Both the position numbers and the translations under genes were made by a program. The notes under the pieces were generated by a model. That model saw nothing but the letters and a program-made list of their open reading frames with translations, did not search any database and was not told where the DNA came from. Shown here piece by piece: positions 51,735-61,470 of a stretch of 64,000 nucleotides of DNA. The stretch is taken from contig CM043868.1 of NCBI GenBank assembly GCA_023846275.1, positions 6,653,653 to 6,717,652 of the forward strand, read 5' to 3'. The first letter of the stretch is position 1. Each line of letters begins with the position of its first letter. This DNA is from Vanilla planifolia (lineage: Eukaryota > Streptophyta > Magnoliopsida > Asparagales > Orchidaceae).

Positions 51735-54700
51735 CTATTACAAGCAACCTTTTAACATACTATCCTTCTTAAAAAATTCTCAGGTGCAACACACCAAAGT
51801 ACCAATTAATATACTTGGCTAGACACCTTTTACTTTTTGGGCTTAATATTCAAACTAGGGGTCACAATCACCAAATCTGATCATCATGCTTATGACTTGT
51901 CATCCAAAATGATTCATGTCCTTTACCAATTGGTCGTCCTCCAATTCATTTAAGAACTAGTTCACCTTAAGTTGGGGTAGTCCATCAATATACAATGGCT
52001 TGTATATGGTACTAAAGCAAACATGTCAAACTTATAATAAATCAATACATATTCACCATGTCAAAGTAACAACATAAAATCTATATACTATTCAAAAATC
52101 CAAATTCCATCATGTAATAATCAATATAATAGATGTAAATATAAATGTCCATAAAAAATATCTTATAAAATCTAATCTTCATGAAATACAACTATCACTA
52201 CTATGAAAAAAACAACCTCACTACTATCAAAATATCATGAAATTCAAAGCTAAAATACCAAGATTCTAGATGCACAAACTCTGATGTCCCCAACTCTCAC
52301 TCTTATACAAGCTCTTAATTCCTTGAATAAACATATAAAGTGCAAACTAGCCAAAAAGCTCAATAAAAAACCTTTAAGTCAAGTTATGAAAATAATCAGT
52401 AGCTCAATAATAAGCATATCTATTTAATATAAGTAGAGTATAACCAATATCAAGAATAGATATCTTATAAGTGTATCATATCATGCTAAGTTGAGCTAAT
52501 GCAAAAATAAGGCTACTACTATAGAAGAACCACTTATGATGTACTAACTACATGTTCACTGTCTTATTAAAAATTTTGGTACTCTCTTTAAGCCCATAAG
52601 AAACTTGACTTAAGGGTCTATCAATCATATACATAATGGGAGTATATAATCACAAATTATAGCACTACCACTTAGATTATGTCAATTAAGCAAGCTTCTA
52701 ACCATATATACTACCACTTCCTCTTAGGCTCTACCAATCTTATAAGACTCTGATCATATAATCTAACATTCTCAACTAAGCTCTATGAATTACACAAGTT
52801 GTTTGTCAAGTGATCTAGTACTCCCTCTATTGCTCTTCCAATGACACAAAATAGTACATTCTTATCTATTAGGACTCCTCATAACAAAGCTATCTTGGGT
52901 TTGTTAGGGTTCCTTCTAAACCCTAATCATCTAAGTCTTATAGAGTTTTCTCCAAAACCCTATTTAGCCATCAGAGGTTATCTATTTATTATATGGGATG
53001 ATCTTAAAGATTTCCTTAAACCCTAATCATTGATCCAAAGTACTCTAGATTTCTTCTAAACTCAAAATAATTATCTAAGTGTCTTACCTAATCTATATCT
53101 CACACTCATGATTAACCTTTGCCCTAATCTATACAGAATCCTTATTAGGATCATCTTGTTTATTTAGGCTTCCACTTGAATATTCACTCAAGTTCAAATC
53201 CTTAGCTTTAACTTTTAGGCATATTTTTCAAGTTATAGCTAATCTTTTAAACATGGGTTCACATGAGTTCTACTAATGGCTCATATACCTCTCAAGTTAA
53301 CTTGAGCCACTATTTTCTTTTCAAAGGTATCTCTTGAGCCACACATATCCCCAAACTATCATCAAGAGTGTCCAACCCATGGCCTAAGAGACTAAAGTAG
53401 CTAATCATGGTCTTACCAAATAATCCAATTCATACCTAGGGTTTAGCCATAACACATCAAAACTTTTTTAGTCCCTTTGTTAAGCCTTATACCTTTCTTA
53501 AGGTCATATCTAATCTTTCTCTTAACCCTAAACTTCATTTAGATTTTAAGTCTCTAAAGTCTAAGACCTTCTCTTAGGTGTCAACAATGTCTTACAAAGT
53601 GTTGTAAGTCCTTGTTCCTAGCCTTAGTTCTTACATTATGGTTTAAACATGCCAAATTAGATCATATGACTCATCACAAAACACAAATTGTGGTTATCAT
53701 TATTGTCCTCCATGGTATGCTCACAATATTCCTTATCTTAGACTTCTTTTTATAAGGCTACCATGGCCTTGGCCAAATTTAAATTCCAAACCTTAATATA
53801 ATTAAATTTAATATCCTAAATTTTTAAATTTTAAATCTACAACCTTAAAATTGTAAACTCTAATGCATTTGGAGTTCAACACATAAGTCTTCAACTTTCA
53901 TATCTCAAAGTTTCTTAGCAGTTTCAACTAGCTTTTAGACCTAAGCTAAGGTTAACATAGTCCTTCACTTGAACTTAGCTTTATCATCTACTAATCTTAA
54001 ATAGTCGAGTTCATCAAATAACACATGGAAATCATGATCATACTACTTTACTAATTATTCTAACTTTAACCTTAATAACTCATAACTAAATCCTACTCAT
54101 TGTTGCAAGCTTAGACAAGACCTTCATTTAATATAAGATCTAACACCTAACCCAAGCCTTACAAAGCTTACCATCTAAACATTGAGAGCTTTCAAGCACC
54201 TTGAAGCCATGTATGTTCTTTTTACGGTCTCAACAATGTCTCACATGGCATTAACTAAGACAAGCACCTAGGGTATATGGGCAAACCAAAGGCAATACAC
54301 AAATTTTTACCATAAGAACCATCATTAGGTGTAGCTACAAATACATATTCCAAGTTAACATCCATGACCTAGTTTTGGCATTTAATTACATAAAATAAAA
54401 TATAAATTTCACCTAGCATTCTCAAGTTGATCGTAGTAAATTCATTTATTATATAATTATTATTTGTAACACAAAACCAACATGAACTAAAATAAACTAT
54501 CATATAGAACTATGATTACTTTGTCAACAATCATGCTCTCATGAAATACATGTAACAAATATAAATCATGTTCTTGGCATCATAACTTAGAATGAATTAT
54601 ATCATCAAGAACAAAGACATAACATAGTCATACCATCATGATTTCCTCCAACATGAAATAAATCTACATTCATGATTTATTCTTAAGCATGGATAAATCT

Positions 54701-55690
54701 AAGTAATCATGGAATAATTTGCAACATGATCAAACATATTTTATGTTAATAATCATATTAAAAAAATCTTTTAAATCTCTATTATAGGATCATCCACAAC
54801 ATCACATTCAATATTTCATAAAATCTTAAGCCATAACTAGGAATTGTTTTAGCATGACTTGAGCAAGACATCTTACTTAAGCATGCATTTGGATCTATTC
54901 TAAGCCATGCATTTAACCATAAAAATCCTATGATTATTTGTTTGTTTCATCATCAATAATTCTTTTGAAATGAAAGAAGCATAATAACAAAGCATCATGA
55001 TCTTAGCCAAATAATAATTAATGCATATTATCACAATACCCAATTATTACTTAGCTTGTATCTACATTTTGTTGCAACATCTCTTGTCATCTTACCTTTA
55101 AAAATAATGCGGTATACTACTCCAAGGAATAAGCTTCTATTTACCTTCCAAGCTCGAAGTCTTCCTTTTTCATTCCTTGCTCGTGATTGACTTCTCTTCT
55201 ACTTGGTTCTTCTCAAGTAAGGCCTCCTTACAATGGTTCATAGCTAAGGTTTCCAAAAATAGATTTAAATCACATAGAAAACCCCTTGCATAGCTAACTA
55301 ACCAACTCCTTATATCTTGATGTATACATACCAAGTCAACTTGGATTAGTTTTAGGGTTCGTCCATATATTTACTTAAATTTACATGCCACCTATTCAAA
55401 TTTTAAATCTCTTTTTTCTTAGCCACCACCTTGGTTCCTAATTTTAGAAATTCTATGCCAAGTAGGCCTTTAGCTCAAGGTTTGGATAAGGATAAAAGCA
55501 TGCAAAGTCAACCTAACCTTTAAACTTTCTTAAAGATATATCAAGCATTAAAAGTTTTAAAGCATTTAAATTTTAAATATCAACAAAATATTTAAATTTT
55601 AAATAGCCAATAAGAATAAAAAGGCATACCTTAAGCTATCTAATATAGCCAACTTGAGGAGTGTAAAAATTTATGACCTTAATTAAATGT
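51735..55690 (-). mobile_element. Long Ty3 LTR (supported near 51735-52500; extent uncertain)
   Basis: On the minus strand 52400-51740 resembles the R/U5 part of a Del/Tekay LTR: an ATTGAGCTTTTTGGCTAG stretch, then TTGGGGACATCAGAG, ending TGGTGTGTTGCACCTGAG before the priming site. Degenerate units containing TAAACCCTAATCAT-like words recur near 52910, 52950, 53010 and 53050, as subrepeats. 53100-55690 has no coding motif; it is in the same pyrimidine-rich style and may be the U3 of the same LTR, but no second copy was found to prove it. Confidence 0.45.
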
Positions 55691-57080
55691 GTGAGGCATG
55701 CTTACTTGGGAAGCATTTGAGAAGTAGTTTTTGAAATGTATCCAATTCAAGAGCCATTGAGCCACTATAATTTTTTCATGCTAGTAAATGTAGCTCTATC
55801 AGGCCTCAATCTCTCAACAAGAGCTTGTATTTTGTGCTATTTATGGATGATTGCTTACAAAAGGTCTAGGTGTATTATTTAAAGAATATGATTGAGGCAT
55901 TTGAAGCTTTCAAGAACTTTAGAGTGCATGTCAAAAGGAGAGTAGCTATAGATCAAAGCCCTAAGGACCAATAAAGGAGGAGAGTTCACTCAAATGAGTT
56001 TAGAGTGCTTTGTGAGATGTATGGGAATCGACATCTTGTACTGATCCTAGCATTGTCATAACAAAATGGGGTTACCAAAAGGAAGAATAAGGTGAACCTC
56101 AATATGACAAAGATGATGTGAAGAGAAAGCATATGCCCAAGGTATTTTGGAATGAGATATTTGCATGTGTAGTTTATCTTTTTAATCAATTGCCTATAAG
56201 GAATTTGAAGAAAAAAACTCCAAGAAGTATGGAGCAAAGGAAAATCAAGTGTGAAGCACTTGAAAATATCTAGTCCCTTTGCTTATATTCATGTCTTAGA
56301 GAAAGAAAAGACAAACCTTAATGATAAGAGCAAGAAGTGTTTATTAGCTACATCAAAATTTTGAAAGAGTACAAATGTTTTTATCTTAATATTAAGAAAA
56401 TGTTGGTCATTAGATATGTAGAGCTTTAGGAAGGGACATCATATGATTGGTACACCAAGAAAGATAGGTGAATGATTTCCTCTCACGTTTAAAAGAAGAG
56501 CTTAATAAGGAATAAGAAATCAAAGGCAATAACACAACCCTTACCAAGTTTCTCCTCACTAAGCTCAAGCCAATGATGTTTTCTTATTTACAAGTAATAA
56601 ACCATTAGCTTTGAAGTTGTAAAAGAGAAGAAATGGGTGCAAAAGATTGGAGGAAGAAATCCATTAAATTAAGAAGAATAACACTTGGGAGGTTGCAACA
56701 CTTCCAATTGATAATCAAATCATTGTCATCAAATAGGTGTACAAAGTGAAGAAGACATCAGTGGAGAAGTGGAAACATATTAGATTAAGTTAGTCCAAAA
56801 GGGATGTAAATAAAAGCATAGTATAAATAATAAAGAAGTGTTTAATTTAGTTATTTTATTTGGAGATGATACAATTATTGATCACTGTTGAAGTCCATAT
56901 TTGATGATTAATCTACTAAATGAAAGTGCATCAAAGTTTTTAAGTACCTCACTTGAAGAAGAAGTGTATATGCAGTAGTTTCATAATGATTGACCAAGAA
57001 GATAAAGTACTAAGATTGAGGAAAAACTTATATGGTATTAAGAAAGAGCTAAGAGCTAGTATAGTTGTCTTGACAAATAT

Positions 57081-59007
57081 AGTTATGTTGTTGACCCTTA
57101 GTCATGATATTTTGTTTGATGATAACAAATTCTAAGTATTTATAATAAAATTATTCAAATAAATTTTTAGATTTTAAATAGTTGATGCCTGTGTTCTTGA
57201 GAAAAATTAAAGAAGAAGAATAAATGTCGAATTCCAAAACGATTATCTTTATTAAAGTGATAAACCACTAAGAGATGTATTTTGAATTTAATTATAAATA
57301 TTTTAATTTTATTTTGATTAGAATATTAATCTTAATTAAATCATATCTCATAAGGTACAAAAATCAAATTTTCTTTAAATTAATCATCTTAAAAAAGTGT
57401 TAAGTTTCCAATAACGTGATCGAACCTCCCTAATTATCTTGAGAATAATTTCTTTTTTGTTTATATCTTAGTATTGTTTTAAAAACATTTATAAAAATAT
57501 ATTATAATCATAATAATTAATTAATAAAAATAATACTAATTAAAATAATAATTAAAAAGAATTGCTTATTACTAATAGGAACTAGAAGTCTTAGTTTATA
57601 ATGCCTTAAAAATGGTTGGCTATGATTATTGAGTCAAGAACTCAAGTCTCAAACCCATCAATTAGTTTTGGTATTGTCAAATTGGGTTATTACTCCCATA
57701 TATGTATAACAAGTACATAATGCATTACTAACAGTATAAGAAATCAACTCATGCGTGAACCAGGGGATAGCCAACCTCAAAAGGCTAATAAAAAAGTGTT
57801 AGTAAACTATTATAAAGCCATAAGAAGGCTTCGTATGTAACATGTGGGACTAAAATGCAGATTATTATGACCAAATTTGGAATTATGAGAGTAATTTTTG
57901 TTGTCCGATCGTGCAATATCATGATTGAATGGTCATCGTCTCTTTTGCTTATTTAAATGCACTAATTCTATCAATCATCTAATCATGTAATTTCACCATT
58001 GCACGGTCTATGTTTTATCTACAAGTAAGATCTAAATCTAGTCGTTAATAATCATGATTCAAATCTAATAGTTTTGATCAAATCTAATTTCTAAATAGCA
58101 TCAATTGAATCTCAACTATTCAATCACATAGTTTTAGTGATCGAATAGTCCCAAAAGCTTTCAATCGTCCAGTTCCAACATAATAGCTCTTTTAGCCATT
58201 GTTAAGGCCCATTATAATATTTCATTTAAATAATAATTTTTTAATTAAAATACAAATGTCATTAAAATAATAATAACTATTTGGTAAGTGTTTTTAATCA
58301 TTAAAAAATGTTTACAAATAAGTAAACTCTTGAATAAAATTGATTGATGAATTTTTTTACACAATTCAAAAAAAATTCAAGCCACGACAATCAAATCGTT
58401 AGTAACCGTGCTCATTGTCACATCAAGATGTTCGGTCCTTCAATCGTCAAACTCTTAAATTTTGTATTTTTTTCTCAACTCAACTAAGTTATTAATTTTT
58501 TATTCTTAATTATTTTAGTTAAAATATCATTGTAATATTAATCATTTCATCATGCATAGGATTTTTTTATTTTGATTTTGGTTGTGTTACTGAATAGATT
58601 TCTTCTGTTATCATTTTATTTCGTTGTAAGACGATATTAGTCTATTTGATTTTTCAATTATTGTAAGAGTTTAGTCTACTCTTCTTTTAGCAAATGACTT
58701 ATATTGAGTATTTTATTTTTAGATGATTTTTTGCAGGTGGATGTAAGCTTAATTTTATGTTCAACCATCTAAAAATTGTTGGAGTACATTTTTAATTTCT
58801 GATGATTTATCTATTTCATAATTTTTATTAAATTTTATTATTTAAAAAAATAATATGTTTTAAATTAAAATTAAAACTTACATAAAATTACTTTTAAGCA
58901 TTTTCTCAACTTTATTAAAATTTATTTTAAAACTATTTTTTAAATATTTTTGTAAGAAATATAATTTTTTATTCTTAACAATTCAACCCTCATACTAAAC
59001 CACACTT
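57081..59007 (+). mobile_element. Solo LTR (SIRE-like) inserted in the copia RT
   Basis: The LTR start, TGTTGACCCTTAGTCATG, followed by TTTGATGATAACAAATTC, lies at 57088. The far end has the ATTCAACCCTC-type U5 end near 58981. CAAATAT occurs just outside both edges (57074-57080 and 59008-59014), consistent with a target-site duplication. The copia reading resumes immediately to the right. No internal region is present, so this is a solo LTR, or an insertion reduced to one. 57800-57870 includes ACATGTGGGACTAAAA, a motif common in plant LTRs. Confidence 0.65.
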
Positions 59008-60101
59008 CAAATATCTTCAAGAGAATGAGTTCTCTTAATACATTCGTGAATATATTTTCTATGTAAAGGAGGAGAGATGGGATATATTGTTTGTGTGACC
59101 TTATGTGAATGATCTTATTCTCATGAGGAATATTCCATCCATATATGAGAGATTCAAGATGGCCTATCATTTTCGATGAGCGATATTGATCGCATGTTTT
59201 ATTATTTAGTCTTTAAAATCAAGTATTAGAGTTATGAGATCTTTATCTCTCAAGAAGCTTATGCAAATCAAATTGTAAAAAAAATTCAATGTAGGAGATC
59301 ACAATCCTACCGACACCCTAATAAAAATATGGAGTAAAACTCTCAAAGGAGGATGAGAGAGAAATGTGAACCCAACCATATTCTGAGATCTCATAATGAG
59401 TTTGAGCTACTTAACATACACGACATATAGTTCTCAGTTGGCATTGTGAGCCAATTAATATAGAATCCAACTAAGGATCACATGAAGGAAAAAAAGAGAA
59501 TTGTTTGATACTTGAAAAGTATTTTTGATTGTGGGGTATTCTATATATATTTGAAGAAAATGAATTTGAGAAGGTATTACGATAATGATTATGTCAATGA
59601 CATAAATAACTGAAAATGCTTTATTGAGTATATTGTTTTAGGAAATAATGCAATTTTATGAGGTTTAAATAAATAGCACATGGTGACATTCTTGACTTGT
59701 GAATCAAAGGTTATAGTTATCATAGGCAATATGTTCCGCACAAGTTAGCTCATAATTTACTAAGAAAAATCTATTTTGAAGAGAAAGAGGTACCAAGATG
59801 ATAATGGATAACAAGTTGATCATTGTTTTATGCAAGCCCTTAGTGTTTTTGGGCAAAGTATATTGATGCAAGGTTCCACTTCATTTAAGATTATGTTGCA
59901 TCAGATTATTGATCCTTTTATGAAGGCCTTTAAGCATGGCAAACGCTAGTAGTTAAAAGAGTGATTGAAATTGTAAAAACAAAAGTCAAATTTGTGGAAA
60001 ATATTAAAAATATAAATTTAAACTATTAAGAAAATAACTCTTAAAAAATGAGTGATTAAAAATAAACTATAGTTGAACTGGAAACTACAATCTTATGAAA
60101 A

Positions 60102-60371
60102 TGTTGAATGATTTAGGACAAAATTTGAAGGGTCAAACATTTATGTAATATAAGTAAATTGTGCATTAAAATCTGTCCTGAAAACCTATCTTTCAGTGGC
60201 GCTGGTTTTATGCACGAATGTGTTTTCTTGAATTTGCCTTTTGAGGAATATAAATAGATAATATTTTCATGCTTGTAATGAAGATATTTTTAAACACTAA
60301 CAAAATTGTTTCACAATTTTCTTTTCTTCTTTTTGTTCTTGGGAGGTAAGCCTCTACCTATGCTTCCAACA
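60102..60371 (+). repeat. 3' LTR of the Tork-like copia fossil
   Basis: A 270-bp stretch opens with TGTTGAATG and closes with CTTCCAACA, giving TGTTGaa...ttCCAACA inverted ends as in short Tork LTRs. It contains a TATA-like GAATATAAATAG near 60245 and the pyrimidine-rich CAATTTTCTTTTCTTC near 60315. Its 3' edge is the last transposon sequence before the host gene. The other LTR is absent, so edges rest on the terminal motifs only. Confidence 0.6.
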
Positions 60372-60807
60372 AATCCATGAATCAACAGCAGAAATAGCAG
60401 CCGACCATTAGACTGTAAAACCACATAAAACCACCAACATTAGAATAAAACCAGCATTAGCATAACGATTGGAAGAAACCACCAATATGTTACAGCTTCT
60501 TAGTAGCAAGTAGCAATAATGGTAGGAATAAAAAAAACTTCCATAGAACCAAAATTCGATTGCCGTAGCTCTTAATTACAAAATAAATAATGATATTTGA
60601 AATTACATACTAATAGTCTGCGAAAAAGGTTGAAATTCGATTTTCCTGCTTCGGAATACATGTAAACTGTGGAGCTGCAACGAGAAAAATGCCTTGGAAT
60701 TTGTTTTCTATCCTTCAATAGTTGTAAAAAGCAGTTAGCCAGAATTGCAGTTTTTGCAGCGAACAGGAGGGCAAACATTAGTCATTTTATCGTGTCTATC
60801 GGATGGT

Positions 60808-60820
60808 CTATATTTAAATA
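60808..60820 (+). promoter_or_regulatory. TATA-like box
   Basis: CTATATTTAAATA is the best TATA-like match between the last LTR and the start codon and stands in sequence of mixed composition. It would place initiation near 60840-60850. It is a sequence match only. Confidence 0.4.
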
Positions 60821-60868
60821 TTGTGGACGCATGAATAATTTAGATTCCGTAGAATAATTATAAGCGTA

Positions 60869-61000
60869 ATGGCCATCACTTTTCCTGAAGAGAGAGAGAG
60901 AGAGAGAGAGAGACGGAGAAAGAATAGTATGGGCGAAATCATTACCATCTCTTCAGAAAGGCTTGGGATCTATGGCATGGTTTTCGATCATGTCAGGTGA
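60869..61000 (+). CDS. Upstream ORF 1, 43 codons, spanning the (AG)n tract
   Basis: ATG at 60869 has G at -3 and G at +4, a strong context. It opens a 43-residue frame beginning MAITFPEE and then alternating Glu and Arg, because the (AG)n tract is read as GAG-AGA codons. It ends at TGA 60998-61000. A change of one AG unit would shift its frame. Whether it is transcribed depends on the start site. If so, ribosomes would meet it about 600 nt before the main ATG, and it would be expected to lower translation of the main frame. Confidence 0.35.
   Translation: MAITFPEERERERERRRKNSMGEIITISSERLGIYGMVFDHVR
60889..60913 (+). repeat. (AG)n microsatellite
   Basis: An unbroken AG run of 25 bp lies in the upstream region. 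Tracts like this are common near plant transcription starts and can be bound by GAGA-binding BPC proteins. It lies within upstream ORF 1. Confidence 0.97.
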
Positions 61001-61025
61001 AGGACGCATGATCATCTCGCTGTAA
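60972..61025 (+). CDS. Upstream ORF 2, 17 codons
   Basis: ATG 60972 opens the peptide MAWFSIMSGEGRMIISL, ending at TAA 61023-61025. It overlaps the end of upstream ORF 1 in another frame. No similarity to known conserved upstream peptides is recalled. It only matters if the leader extends this far. Confidence 0.3.
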   Translation: MAWFSIMSGEGRMIISL

Positions 61026-61173
61026 TTGCAGCAAGTGACAAAGAAAGCTTCTTCTTCTCTTAGAAGAGAGAAAGAAAGAAAAGTGAGTGAGGTATCAAGT
61101 ATCAAGAAGAGCTCAGGGAGGTGATTGCTTTTATTTCAGAGCTGCAGAAAGTTCGTTCTGAAAAGGAAAAAAG

Positions 61174-61212
61174 CACACACACACACACACGCAGAGAAAG
61201 AGAGAGAGAGAG
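61174..61212 (+). repeat. (CA)n and (GA)n microsatellites in the leader
   Basis: A (CA)8-like run at 61174-61190 is followed after GCAGAGAA by a short (GA)n run ending near 61212. Together with the AG tract 260 bp upstream, the leader is rich in simple repeats. Confidence 0.95.
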
Positions 61213-61239
61213 GTGTTTGAAGAGGAAAAAAAAGAAGAG

Positions 61240-61263
61240 ATGATGAAGGACTTGAAAGAGTAA
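61240..61263 (+). CDS. Upstream ORF 3, MMKDLKE
   Basis: Two adjacent ATGs at 61240 and 61243 start a seven-codon frame ending at TAA 61261-61263, about 210 nt before the main start codon. It is more likely than ORFs 1 and 2 to be in the mRNA, since it is closer to the coding sequence. Confidence 0.4.
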   Translation: MMKDLKE

Positions 61264-61348
61264 AGTGAGAAAAGCGAGACAAGCAAAAGTAGGGCAAAGA
61301 CACCGATCCTTCAGGACTGAGACCAACCCAAGGGCACGGGGACCTGCA

Positions 61349-61378
61349 ATGCTTCTTTTCGAGTGGGGAGAGTCGTGA
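61349..61378 (+). CDS. Upstream ORF 4, MLLFEWGES
   Basis: ATG 61349 starts a nine-codon frame ending at TGA 61376-61378, 92 nt before the main ATG. No other ATG lies between it and 61471. Re-initiation at the main ATG is plausible at this spacing. Confidence 0.4.
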   Translation: MLLFEWGES

Positions 61379-61470
61379 AGATAGATTCCGAAGGAGGCCA
61401 AGCCTTTCTCCCCGCCCTCTCCTTTTTCTCTCTTCTCGGGACTACCACACCTTTTATAAAAAAAATCATC

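Larger units (their letters stand above)
55691..60371 (+). mobile_element. Ty1/copia fossil (Tork-like): integrase, RT, RNase H, 3' LTR
   Basis: Integrase covers about 55730-56300, with segments KNMIEAFEAFKNF, KHMPKVFWNEIFACVVYLFNQ and LKKKTPRS. RT starts at about 56600 (EKKWVQ, NNTWEVATLP) and reaches the EDKVLRLRKNLYG block at about 57000-57040. After a 1.9-kb insertion, RT resumes (EYIFYVKEERWDILF near 59040-59080), followed by the RNase H region to about 59950 (DHNPTDT, IVSQLI and NPTKDHMK segments). The vocabulary fits the Tork group, not the SIRE-like copia elsewhere in the window. The 5' part and 5' LTR are missing. It is broken in many places. Confidence 0.88.
60372..61470 (+). promoter_or_regulatory. 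Upstream region and 5' leader of the bHLH gene
   Basis: Base composition changes here from decayed repeats to ordinary host sequence. A TATA-like CTATATTTAAATA lies at 60808-60820. Downstream come an (AG)n tract, purine-rich DNA (61040-61265), a (CA)n tract and a pyrimidine-rich stretch just before the start codon. If the TATA-like box is used, the leader would be about 620 nt and contain four upstream ORFs. The transcription start site is not known, and a shorter leader is possible. Confidence 0.6.

Noticed and set aside
52910-53030. Telomere-like TAAACCCTAA words
   Set aside because: The words occur singly, tens of bases apart, in a degenerate repeat and not in tandem, so this is not an interstitial telomere array.
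61102-61401. 99-codon minus-strand ORF in front of the bHLH gene
   Set aside because: It is the antisense reading of the purine- and CA-rich leader; the Ser/Leu and Val/Cys runs come from the microsatellites.
61453-61462. TTTATAAAAA as TATA box
   Set aside because: It lies less than 20 nt before the start codon, leaving no room for a transcription start and leader.
61363-61470. In-frame extension of bHLH exon 1 upstream of the ATG
   Set aside because: The open frame has no ATG before 61471; it begins only with GTG, which is not a normal start in plants.
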